From contig CAYVBE010000107.1 of NCBI GenBank assembly GCA_964448935.1, positions 1 to 13,806 on the forward strand: DNA of 13,806 nucleotides, given 5' to 3'. Below are positions 7,374-13,806 of this stretch, piece by piece; position 1 is the stretch's first letter, and each line of letters begins with the position of its first letter. The notes beneath the pieces are model-generated. The model did no database searches. It had not been told where the DNA came from and saw nothing but the letters and a program-made list of their open reading frames with translations. Source of the DNA: CAYVBE01 sp964448935 (GTDB lineage: Bacteria; Planctomycetota; Brocadiia; SM23-32). The translations under genes and the position numbers were made by a program.

Positions 7374-9677
7374 TCAGGCGGAGGCGCGGGAGTCATCCCA
7401 CTCCTCCAGCGTCATCATAACCCGCCGCGGCTGGCTGCCCCGATGCTGCCCCACGATGCCGGCTTCGGCCATGGTGTCTATGAGCCGGGCGGCCCGCGAA
7501 TAGCCAATGCTCAACCGCCGCTGCAGCAGCGAGACCGAACCGCGCTGGGACTCCAGCACCACGCGCACGGCTTCATCGAACAGATCGTCGGCGTCCTCCG
7601 CCTCCTGCTGCTGGGCGTGGAACTTCTGGAGCTCGGCCCGGAACGTCGGCTCGGCCTGCTGCTCCAGGTGTTCCACCATACGCTGGATTTCGTCGTCCGA
7701 GACATAGGTGCCCTGCGCGCGCACCAACCGCGAGGTGCCCGGCGGCAGCAGCAGCATGTCGCCCTGCCCCAACAGCAGCTCGGCGCCGTTGCGGTCCAGA
7801 ATAGTCCGGGAATCCACCATCGAGGAGACGTGGAACGCGATTCTGGCCGGCAGGTTGGCCTTGATCAGCCCGGTGATCACGTCCGTCGAGGGCCTCTGCG
7901 TGGCGCATATCAGGTGGATGCCCACCGCCCTGGCCTTCTGCGACAGCCGGGTCACGCTCTTCTCCACATCCTTGGCCGCCACCATCATCAGCTCGCCGAA
8001 CTCGTCCACGATGATCACGATGTGCGGCATGTTGAGCGGCACGTCCTCCAGGTCCGCATCGCCGTCGGGGTCCAGCCGCCGGGCAATCTCTTCCGGCCCC
8101 AGCTCATTATAGGTCGCCAGGTTACGCACCCCGGCCTGGGACAGCAGCGAGTAACGCTCGTCCATCTTCTTGCACGCCCATTTCAGCACGGACGCCGCCT
8201 TGTTCATGTCCGTCAACACGGGGCACAACAGGTGCGGAAGCTGGTTGTACTGCGTGAACTCCACCGACTTCGGGTCTATCAGGAAAAGCTCCACCTCCTC
8301 GGGCGTGCGCGTCATCAGGATGCTGGAGATCATGGAGTTGATGGCCACGGACTTGCCGGACCCCGTGGCGCCGGCCACCAGCAGGTGCGGACAGCTCGCC
8401 AGGTCCAGCACCAGCGGATTCCCGGCCGTGTCCTTGCCCAGGAACATCGGTATCTCATACTCGCTGTATTTGCTGCGCGTGGACTCCATCAGGTCCCGCA
8501 GGCCCACCAGCTCGCGCTCGTCGTTCGGCACCTCGATGCCCACCGTGTTCTTGCCCGGCAGCGGCGCGACAATCCGCACGTTGATGGCCTTCAGGGCGAT
8601 CGCCAGGTCGTCCGCCAGTGACTCCACCTTGGAAACCTTGGTGCCCGCCGCCAGCGACAGTTCGTACATGGTGATGACCGGCCCCGGCTGGATGCGCACC
8701 ACGCGCGCCTCCACCCCGAAGTCCTCCAGTGTCCGCTGCAGCAGGTTGCCCTTCTCGCGGATCTCCGTCTCGTCCTGGCCGGCGATGGACGGCGAGGGCT
8801 CGTTCAGAAGCGAAATGGGCGGCAGGCTGTAATCCGGGTCCACCGTCGTGTTCTCTGTCAACTCCAGGTCGTCGTCGACATCATCCAGCTCGCCGCTGAA
8901 CGCGTCGTAGGTGGTCACCACCGCCGGTTCCACCGGCTCTGCCTCGTCTTCCTCATCGAAGGAGAACTCCTCCTTCGGCTCCCGCTTTGGCGGCCGCGCG
9001 CCGGTCCGCACCAGTTCGGGCTCCGGCTCGGGTTCGGGTTCGCGGACCTTCGTGACCTTGGCCCGTTCGGCCGGGGCGGACTTCTCGCCGAGACCGCGCA
9101 ACGCGTTCACCAGCCAGGCCCCCGCGCGCGTCGCCGTGCGCCCTATCCACGCCGGCAGCAGCACCACCTCCGCGCCCACCAGCAGTATCAGCCCCACACC
9201 CGCCACCATCAGCAGCACGATCAGCGTCCCCGTGCTGCCCACGTTGTGATACAGCACCCTGGCCAACAACACGCCGAAGGCCCCGCCCGCTACTCCCCCC
9301 TGGGAGACATACGCCCGCCCCGCCGCCGAGGCGTCCGCGTTCACCACCGCCAGGGCCAGCACAGCCGCCACGGTCAGCAGCCCCATGCCGCCCAGCCTCA
9401 ATGGCACGTCGCGCAGATCCTTCTCCATCAGCATCAGCACGCCGGCCCCGGCAATCGCCGCGCTCACCAGGTAGGCCGCCCAACCGACCAGCGCCAGCAT
9501 ATAGGCCGAGACGTACGCACCCGCCACGCCGCAAGCGTTGCTCTCCGCCGCCCGCGCGGAAAAGTCCGGAAAGGGCCCCTCGGCCGGATTGTGCGTCGCC
9601 AGGCTGATGGTCAGGAAGGCGGCCAGCGCCAGCAGCACCACCCCCGCCACCATACCGGCGATTCTCTTGCGTTCCAT
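7374..9677 (-). CDS. ftsK: FtsK/SpoIIIE-family DNA translocase
   Basis: It is a septum-anchored hexameric motor that pumps chromosomal DNA through the closing septum and directs dimer resolution. From ATG 9677 it has 767 residues. The N-terminal part (1-190) has about four hydrophobic segments, starting MERKRIAGMVAGVVLLALAA. A linker (about 195-290) is rich in proline and acidic residues, including a run of four Glu-Pro pairs (EPEPEPEPE). The motor domain has the Walker A GATGSGKS (436-443), Walker B IIVDEFGEL (555-563), and CATQRPSTDVI (591-601) with FHVSSMVDSRTILD nearby. The C-terminal gamma winged helix (about 696-760) should read polar sequence motifs on the chromosome. I use the internal ATG because the upstream 50 codons are basic and unconserved and overlap the promoter. 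A weak GGGGA stands about eight bases before it. It is the first gene of the five-gene array. Confidence 0.95.
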   Translation of the reverse strand: MERKRIAGMVAGVVLLALAAFLTISLATHNPAEGPFPDFSARAAESNACGVAGAYVSAYMLALVGWAAYLVSAAIAGAGVLMLMEKDLRDVPLRLGGMGLLTVAAVLALAVVNADASAAGRAYVSQGGVAGGAFGVLLARVLYHNVGSTGTLIVLLMVAGVGLILLVGAEVVLLPAWIGRTATRAGAWLVNALRGLGEKSAPAERAKVTKVREPEPEPEPELVRTGARPPKREPKEEFSFDEEDEAEPVEPAVVTTYDAFSGELDDVDDDLELTENTTVDPDYSLPPISLLNEPSPSIAGQDETEIREKGNLLQRTLEDFGVEARVVRIQPGPVITMYELSLAAGTKVSKVESLADDLAIALKAINVRIVAPLPGKNTVGIEVPNDERELVGLRDLMESTRSKYSEYEIPMFLGKDTAGNPLVLDLASCPHLLVAGATGSGKSVAINSMISSILMTRTPEEVELFLIDPKSVEFTQYNQLPHLLCPVLTDMNKAASVLKWACKKMDERYSLLSQAGVRNLATYNELGPEEIARRLDPDGDADLEDVPLNMPHIVIIVDEFGELMMVAAKDVEKSVTRLSQKARAVGIHLICATQRPSTDVITGLIKANLPARIAFHVSSMVDSRTILDRNGAELLLGQGDMLLLPPGTSRLVRAQGTYVSDDEIQRMVEHLEQQAEPTFRAELQKFHAQQQEAEDADDLFDEAVRVVLESQRGSVSLLQRRLSIGYSRAARLIDTMAEAGIVGQHRGSQPRRVMMTLEEWDDSRASA

Positions 9678-9720
9678 GCACGTTCCCCGCAAACCGACAA
9701 AACGAACCGAAACTACCGTT

Positions 9721-9750
9721 ATTTTAGTTAAAACCCCCCGCCGAAAGCAA
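9721..9750 (-). promoter_or_regulatory. candidate promoter of the ftsK-rimO-pgpA-birA-deacetylase unit
   Basis: On the minus strand TTGCTT (9750-9745) and TAAAAT (9726-9721) are spaced by 18 bases within an AT-rich island in otherwise GC-rich DNA. Transcription would start near 9714, giving a leader of about 37 bases before ATG 9677. The -10 is a five-of-six match; the -35 is weak. Confidence 0.4.
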
Positions 9751-9779
9751 AAAACACGGAGGGCCATTCCCTGAGCCCT
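9749..9779 (-). terminator. weak terminator candidate after the cyclase gene
   Basis: On the minus strand AGGGC and GCCCT (9779-9775 and 9764-9760) form a five-pair stem with a ten-base loop. After five bases it is followed by six Ts (9754-9749). It lies about 90 bases past the stop of the cyclase gene and overlaps the predicted ftsK -35. The stem is short, so this is tentative. Confidence 0.3.
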
Positions 9780-9793
9780 GGCCCGCGGGCCAG
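9778..9793. repeat. 16-bp perfect palindrome upstream of ftsK
   Basis: CTGGCCCGCGGGCCAG is perfectly self-complementary with no loop. It lies about 28 bases upstream of the predicted ftsK -35, between the cyclase gene stop and that promoter. A loopless palindrome is a poor terminator and a better dimeric-protein operator, but no second copy was found in the window. GC richness makes such palindromes commoner than in average DNA. Confidence 0.4.
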
Positions 9794-9866
9794 ACACCGG
9801 CCTTTCCGTCCCGCGTTCGGTCAGCACAGGGCGTGGGTCTTCGGAACTATGAGAAACGTCTGAACA

Positions 9867-10391
9867 TCAGGGAGCCAGGTCCGCCACCACACGGCAGGGC
9901 GCGACGTTCAGTTCGGTGAGGCGGATGGGGAAGCAGTAGAGGCGGAAGCGGGGTTCTGTGACCTTGCCCACGTTGACCAGGTTCTCCACGGCGTAGGCTT
10001 CGTTGTCGGCCAGGTATTTGTCCATGGCGTTGTGCTCGGGGCCTTTGGCGCCGCCGCGGACTCCCGGCGAGTCCACCAGCACCAGGCATACTCCTCGCTC
10101 CACCAGCGCCTCGATCAGCCGTCTGTGCACCGATGGACTGTCCTCGTACCTCGGCGTGCCGCGATACTGCTCCCAACCGGTCTTCAGAATCACGCTGTTT
10201 TCCGGCCGCACAAACTCCAGCGCGGGCGGCGATTCGGGATCAACCTGCTCCGCCCCGTCCGTCAGGTCGAGCAGAACGCAGTCCGTGACGAGCGACGCAT
10301 CGCGCGCGCGCCGCCCTTTGTAGTAGAGGTCCATGTGGGTGATGCCAGGCGCAAAACCGAAATCTTCAAGCGGTGCGGTCAGGTCTATCAT
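9867..10391 (-). CDS. short cyclase-family protein (kynurenine-formamidase-like)
   Basis: Family members hydrolyse or cyclise small amides using metal ions bound by an HxGTHxDxPxH motif. This 174-residue protein starts MIDLTAPLEDFGF, typical of the family, and keeps later hallmarks: ILKTGW (68-73), VLVDSPG (104-110), GPEHNAMDKYL (118-128) and AVENLVNV (134-141). The motif region reads PGITHMDLYYKG (15-26): T18, H19 and D21 are kept, but the first histidine and the PxH are absent. The protein is shorter than the usual 200-220 residues, mostly near the N-terminus. It could be a divergent enzyme or one that has lost catalysis. ATG 10391 is chosen from homology; no ribosome binding site is obvious. 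The long in-frame upstream extension to 10751 overlaps the oppositely oriented promoter and gene and is not credible. It is not close enough to its neighbours to share an operon. Confidence 0.75.
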   Translation of the reverse strand: MIDLTAPLEDFGFAPGITHMDLYYKGRRARDASLVTDCVLLDLTDGAEQVDPESPPALEFVRPENSVILKTGWEQYRGTPRYEDSPSVHRRLIEALVERGVCLVLVDSPGVRGGAKGPEHNAMDKYLADNEAYAVENLVNVGKVTEPRFRLYCFPIRLTELNVAPCRVVADLAP

Positions 10392-10453
10392 GGGATTATG
10401 CCCGAGGAGTTTCCGTGGAATTCGGCGCGCCTGTCGCCCGTTGCCGAACAGCC

Positions 10454-10459
10454 ATTGTA
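10454..10459 (-). promoter_or_regulatory. candidate -10 element for the cyclase gene
   Basis: On the minus strand TACAAT (10459-10454) sits about 63 bases upstream of ATG 10391. The region 17-18 bases further up (AGCGTA or TAGCGT) is a poor -35, so the promoter would be weak or would need an activator. It faces the good promoter of the large gene, with about 90 bases between the two -10 elements. Confidence 0.3.
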
Positions 10460-10529
10460 CCCCAAGGGGCACAGGATACGCTACGCCACCCCCCCTGTAT
10501 GATCTGCGCCATCTGCGGATACCCCGCCT

Positions 10530-10558
10530 TTGTGGGCGCGCCGGGGACGCCTTACAAT
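10530..10558 (+). promoter_or_regulatory. promoter of the large exported multidomain gene
   Basis: TTGTGG at 10530-10535 and TACAAT at 10553-10558 have an ideal 17-base spacer. The predicted start near 10565 gives a leader of about 26 bases carrying GGGAGG (10579-10584), six bases before ATG 10591. Promoter, ribosome binding site and start codon line up, which strongly supports the plus-strand gene. Confidence 0.6.
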
Positions 10559-10590
10559 ATGCCATCTTCTCCAGCTTCGGGAGGCGAATC

Positions 10591-13500
10591 ATGCGGAAAG
10601 GCCTTGTCGCGTTCCTGTCCGTCACGGCAGCCTTTGTCCTGTGTACTTTCTGCGGGGGGGCCGCGCGGCGGTCCGAGCCGGCTGCTGCCGCGGCCTGGAG
10701 GCCGGAGCCGGCCGACGCGCCCGTTGAGGTTGAACCCCACCGCTGCCGCATCGTGGACTACGGGGCGGACGTGGGGACCGGGTGGTACCGCGGCGGGGGC
10801 GACTGGCAGACGGTGCTGGTCGGCGAGGTGGACGTGGACGGAGACGGGGACAAACAGGAAGACTCGGTGGCATTCGTGCCCTACAGCACCACCGATCCGC
10901 TCAACCCGCGCTGGCCGACCTACGATGTCGAAGCGACCAGCGCGATCTTCTACGGCGGGCTGGCGGAGTTCTTCGCCAACAAGCACGGACGCATCTCGGA
11001 GGGCCTGATCAACGCGGAGCACGAGCACCGGGATGATTTCAACCTGATGGGCGGCGCCAAAGGCCCGGGCGAGGCCATGCGCGCCTACGGGTTCTGGTTC
11101 TGGAAGAAAGAGGATTTCCTGAACGGCGGCGACCGTTTCCCCGTCACCTTCGACCAGCAGAGCATGATCGTGCCCCACTTCTCGCGCTACTGCCACGGCT
11201 ACGACGGCGCCCGCTGGGTGGCGCGCGACGGCGAAGTGTTCTACATCTCCGAGAAGACCTTTCTTGGCACCCACACCTCCCACGTTCTGCGCCCGCACCA
11301 GACCGAATGGGCGCCCTACGACCCGCAGGCGCCCTACCACATCGCCTTCGACGCCGATACGGCGCAGTTTGCTCCACACGAATTCGAGGACGTCACGGCA
11401 GTCGGCTTCTACATCGCCCGCGACACCCTTGATCGCGGCGCGGTCGGGCTGAAGTGGCACGCATTCGAGACCTACGCCAACGTCCACCGCCCGCCCGCAC
11501 CGAGCTTCAACCTGAAGATGGTGCGGGTGGCGCCGGACGGGCAAGCGCCCTTCTACATCGGCGCGACGGAGGTGCCCTACGCCCTCTGGCAGCGTGTATG
11601 GAAGTGGGCGATCAGCAACCAGTACTGCTTCGACCTGGAGCCCGGGTATGTGTTTGACCGCGAGGGCGATATGGGCAGCATGAAGCTGGGGGACCACGAG
11701 CACGGCCCGAACGAGCCGGCTACCGACATGACGTGGCTGGACGCGGTGGCCTGGTGCAACGCCTTCAGCGAGCTGGAGGGCCGGATTCCCTGCTACTACG
11801 CCGACCCGGCGCTGGAACAGGTGTTCCGCATCGTAAAGGAGCGCGACGACCCGGAGACGTTCGGCCGCACGCCCGCCGTCTATGTCAACTGGGAAGCGGA
11901 CGGATACCGCCTGCCCACCCGCGCCGAGTGGGAAGCGGCGGCCGGATCGGGCGAGCAGCCGGGCTGGACCCGGGAGAACAGCGGCCTGACAACCCACCCG
12001 GTTGGCACGAAGCCCGCCAACGCCCTGGGTCTGCACGACGTGCTGGGCAACGTGTGGGAGTACTGCTGGGACGCGGGCGGGAGCGGCTTCGACCCCGAAA
12101 GCCAGGACACCCACGTGGTGCTGGGCGGCGGCTTCCGACACCCGGAAGACGTTTCGACCATCGCCGCCCTCCCCTACGGCGCGAAGCCCTCTGAAGGCAG
12201 CTACAACATCGGCATGCGCGTGGTACGCGCGCCGGGGGGCATGGCCCGCGCGCCAGCCGTCAGCGCAGCGCCTGCGGAGCCGGGCCTGGATGATTCGGGC
12301 GCCCTGCCCGCCTGGACGATCCGGGAGGGCCGCCGCATACCCCCGAGCCGCGAAGTCGAGCCGAAGATGCCGGAGGGCCTCGACATGGTCAAAATACCGT
12401 CGGGCGGCTTCACCCGTCGCAGTGACAACGCCGAGGTGACGCTCTCGCCCTTCTCCATGAGCGCCACCGAGATCGCCTACGGCGACTGGAACGCCGTCTA
12501 TCAGTGGGCAGTCAACAACGGCTACTCCTTCGACACCGACGGCGACATGGGCAGCATGGACCACCGGACCGAGGAGTTCCGGCATGGCCCGCGCGAGCCC
12601 GTTACCGACATCATCTGGCGCGATGCGGTCCTGTGGTGCAACGCGCTGAGTGAGATGACCGGCCGGACTCCCTGCTACTACACCGACGAGGCGAAGACCG
12701 AGGTCTACCGCCAGGCGTGGCCCTGGCGCGTGCGCATGTGGCAGGGGACGTTTGCATACGCTCCGGTCGAACTGCGCGAGCAGCCCATCCACTGCCGCTG
12801 GGAGGCGGACGGCTTTCGGCTGCCCACCGAGGCCGAGTGGGAGTATGCCTACCGCGGCGACGTCCGGGAGGGCGAGGCGAAACACCACTGGCAGAAGGAC
12901 GACGGGCGCTCCCAGGAGGCCACGGACTACGGCTGGCTGGCGGAGAACTCCGGCGGGCGCACCCATCCGGTAGGGCTGCTGAAGCCCAATCCCTTTGGTC
13001 TCTACGACATGGACGGAAACGTGATGGAGCGCGTCTGGGACTGGGCCGCTTATGACTACTACCGCGCGCACAACCCCAAAGGCGGCACCAAGTGGGAGCT
13101 GTTCGGCAAGCCCATGCGGGGCGGGCACTTCGGGACGGAGCCCAGGCCCGCGTATCGCCACTACCAGGAACTGCCCTCGGCGCACCGCCCCACGCACGGC
13201 TTCCGCATCGTCCGCTGCGAGGCGGGGGTGCACCCCGAGAAGCAGGAGTTCGAGCCGAAGACCGTGCTCGACATAGACCCGGAGGAGTTCGACCCGCTGG
13301 TGGGTCAGGTCTTCCGGGGCGACCTGATGCGCACCGGTGTTTACCGCACCGAGGCGCCCCGTGAGTTGAGCGGCGTGAAGTGGAAGGTGCAGACCGGGGG
13401 CAAGGTGCGCTCCTCCCCCGTTATGGTAAACGGTGTGGTTTACGTGGGAAGCGACGACGGGCACGTCTACGCCCTGGACGCCGAGACCGGCGCGGAGGTG

Positions 13501-13806
13501 TGGAAGTTCCGGACCCCGAAGCCGGTGGTCGGCTCCGCCGCCGTCGCGCACGGCGTGGTCTACATCGGAAGCGACGACAACTATCTCTACGCCCTGGACG
13601 CCGAGACCGGAGGGGAAAAGTGGAGATACTCCCGCCACTATCAGGGCGTGCGCTGCGGCCCGGCGGTGGCCTACGGCGTGGTCTGGGCCGGGTTCGGCAC
13701 CTACAGCGGCGGCGGCCTGTCCGGGCTGGACGTCGAGACCGGCAAGGAAGTCTGGCGCTACCGTTTCTACGGCATGAACCGCGGCCCCATCGGCGTGGCT
13801 ACCGAC
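10591..13806 (+). CDS. exported FGE-fold/PQQ-propeller multidomain protein (3' end cut off)
   Basis: An uninterrupted frame of 1072 codons runs from a well-placed ATG (GGGAGG six bases upstream) to the window edge. Residues 1-25 form a signal sequence (basic MRK, hydrophobic core, small-residue exit). The nearby cysteines do not fit a canonical lipobox, so plain secretion is more likely. About 45-305 is a region I do not recognise, with a calcium-loop-like DVDGDGD at 81-87. Two FGE/SUMF1-type domains follow, about 306-547 and 594-876, with RLPTRAEWE/RLPTEAEWE (440 and 743) and LGNVWEYCWD/DGNVMERVWD. Both lack the catalytic cysteine pair expected after GG[SG], so formylglycine synthesis is unlikely; a binding or other enzymatic role is possible. 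From about 906 (FRGDLMRTGVY near 908) a PQQ-type propeller begins, with blades repeating VYALDAETG. The protein probably acts in the periplasm or on the surface. Its substrate and partners are unknown. Confidence 0.85.
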   Translation, partial: MRKGLVAFLSVTAAFVLCTFCGGAARRSEPAAAAAWRPEPADAPVEVEPHRCRIVDYGADVGTGWYRGGGDWQTVLVGEVDVDGDGDKQEDSVAFVPYSTTDPLNPRWPTYDVEATSAIFYGGLAEFFANKHGRISEGLINAEHEHRDDFNLMGGAKGPGEAMRAYGFWFWKKEDFLNGGDRFPVTFDQQSMIVPHFSRYCHGYDGARWVARDGEVFYISEKTFLGTHTSHVLRPHQTEWAPYDPQAPYHIAFDADTAQFAPHEFEDVTAVGFYIARDTLDRGAVGLKWHAFETYANVHRPPAPSFNLKMVRVAPDGQAPFYIGATEVPYALWQRVWKWAISNQYCFDLEPGYVFDREGDMGSMKLGDHEHGPNEPATDMTWLDAVAWCNAFSELEGRIPCYYADPALEQVFRIVKERDDPETFGRTPAVYVNWEADGYRLPTRAEWEAAAGSGEQPGWTRENSGLTTHPVGTKPANALGLHDVLGNVWEYCWDAGGSGFDPESQDTHVVLGGGFRHPEDVSTIAALPYGAKPSEGSYNIGMRVVRAPGGMARAPAVSAAPAEPGLDDSGALPAWTIREGRRIPPSREVEPKMPEGLDMVKIPSGGFTRRSDNAEVTLSPFSMSATEIAYGDWNAVYQWAVNNGYSFDTDGDMGSMDHRTEEFRHGPREPVTDIIWRDAVLWCNALSEMTGRTPCYYTDEAKTEVYRQAWPWRVRMWQGTFAYAPVELREQPIHCRWEADGFRLPTEAEWEYAYRGDVREGEAKHHWQKDDGRSQEATDYGWLAENSGGRTHPVGLLKPNPFGLYDMDGNVMERVWDWAAYDYYRAHNPKGGTKWELFGKPMRGGHFGTEPRPAYRHYQELPSAHRPTHGFRIVRCEAGVHPEKQEFEPKTVLDIDPEEFDPLVGQVFRGDLMRTGVYRTEAPRELSGVKWKVQTGGKVRSSPVMVNGVVYVGSDDGHVYALDAETGAEVWKFRTPKPVVGSAAVAHGVVYIGSDDNYLYALDAETGGEKWRYSRHYQGVRCGPAVAYGVVWAGFGTYSGGGLSGLDVETGKEVWRYRFYGMNRGPIGVATD
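10723..11505 (+). other. N-terminal region of the large protein, unrecognised
   Basis: Residues about 45-305 of the exported protein form one region before the first FGE domain. It is rich in aromatic residues (WYRGGGDWQTV, YGFWFWKKEDF, HFSRYCHGYDGARWV) and contains the acidic loop DVDGDGD, which resembles an EF-hand or FG-GAP calcium site. The composition and the closing VGFYIARDTLDRGAVGLKWH stretch suggest a beta-sandwich with an adhesion or carbohydrate-binding role. This is inference; I match it to no named family. Confidence 0.4.
11506..12231 (+). repeat. first copy of the duplicated FGE-fold domain
   Basis: Residues about 306-547 align with residues about 594-876 (12370-13218). Paired landmarks include SNQYCFD/NNGYSFD (342 and 642), EGDMGSM/DGDMGSM (358 and 650), TDMTWLDAVAWCNA/TDIIWRDAVLWCNA (378 and 672), and GRIPCYYAD/GRTPCYYTD (397 and 691). 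The last pair is 294 residues (882 bases) apart. The second copy is about 40 residues longer, mainly through insertions between GRTPCYY and the RLPT motif and before the final GFRIVR. An alanine/proline-rich linker (about 548-593) joins the copies. This points to tandem duplication within the gene followed by divergence. Confidence 0.75.
13466..13610 (+). repeat. 120-bp period of the first two propeller blades
   Basis: A 25-base stretch encoding VYALDAETG/LYALDAETG is identical at 13466-13490 and 13586-13610, exactly 120 bases (40 codons) apart. The flanking codons GVVYVGSDD and GVVYIGSDD also match closely. These are successive PQQ-type beta-propeller blades. A third, diverged blade follows with GLDVETGKEVW (1045-1055 of the protein). 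The nucleotide identity suggests recent blade duplication or gene conversion. Confidence 0.75.

Noticed and set aside
7347..8621. 424-codon plus-strand frame across ftsK
   Set aside because: It is antisense to the ftsK motor domain with Walker motifs, and has no recognisable features.
9037..9063. Glu-Pro dipeptide repeat in the FtsK linker as a mobile or CRISPR-like repeat
   Set aside because: It is a short in-frame codon repeat in a low-complexity linker typical of FtsK proteins.
9678..9827. Fifty extra N-terminal residues for FtsK
   Set aside because: This stretch contains the predicted promoter and a palindrome and is unlike the family N-terminus; the MERKRIAG start leads straight into the first membrane segment.
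10424..10542. Two copies of GGCGCGCC flanking the divergent promoters
   Set aside because: An 8-base GC-only palindrome is expected about once or twice by chance in GC-rich DNA of this length, and the copies sit at unequal places relative to the two promoters.
10392..10751. N-terminal extension of the cyclase-family protein
   Set aside because: It would run through the promoter and signal-peptide region of the opposite gene, is basic and low in conservation, and the family typically starts at the MIDLT motif.
10552..13638. 1028-codon open frame on the minus strand
   Set aside because: Its codons are exactly antisense to the plus-strand FGE/PQQ gene, its translation is low-complexity (rich in V, A, G, R, H) with no domain, and no start signal is evident. 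It is a GC-rich shadow.

Overview
The window is GC-rich chromosomal DNA from a bacterium, with tightly packed housekeeping genes at the left and centre. At the right edge is a very large exported multidomain protein that runs off the window. A gene whose product combines formylglycine-enzyme-type (FGE/SUMF1) domains with a PQQ-type beta-propeller is a style common in Planctomycetota/PVC bacteria, Hydrogenedentota, Sumerlaeota and Armatimonadota. No rRNA or other phylogenetic marker gene is present, so this placement is only an inference. I see no tRNA, rRNA, CRISPR array, IS element or phage gene.

Layout. (1) 74-1868, plus strand: a near-consensus sigma70 promoter, a 23-codon leucine-rich leader peptide, an intrinsic terminator and then leuA (2-isopropylmalate synthase). 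Together these look like a ribosome-mediated leucine attenuator. (2) 1926-2240, minus strand: a small two-helix membrane protein of unknown function. It is separated from leuA by a perfect GC hairpin and is divergent from the next gene. (3) 2378-3868, plus strand: trpE, with no trpG beside it. (4) 3875-9677, minus strand: a compact five-gene array transcribed ftsK, rimO, pgpA, birA, PIG-L/LmbE deacetylase. Two of its junctions are 4-nt stop/start overlaps and the other two gaps are about 30 nt, so it is probably one operon. It mixes chromosome segregation, ribosome modification, phospholipid synthesis and biotin attachment. (5) 9867-10391, minus strand: a short cyclase-family (kynurenine-formamidase-like) protein with a degraded metal motif. 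(6) 10591 to the right edge, plus strand: at least 1072 codons with a promoter and strong ribosome binding site. The product has a signal sequence, a novel N-terminal region with a DxDxDGD loop, two tandem FGE-fold domains without the catalytic cysteine pair, and the start of a PQQ propeller.

The amino-acid genes (leuA, trpE) are separately controlled units and not one operon. The most interesting items are the leu leader/attenuator and the long right-edge gene. That gene has no stop in the window and is shadowed by a 1028-codon open frame on the opposite strand, so it is easy to mis-call.
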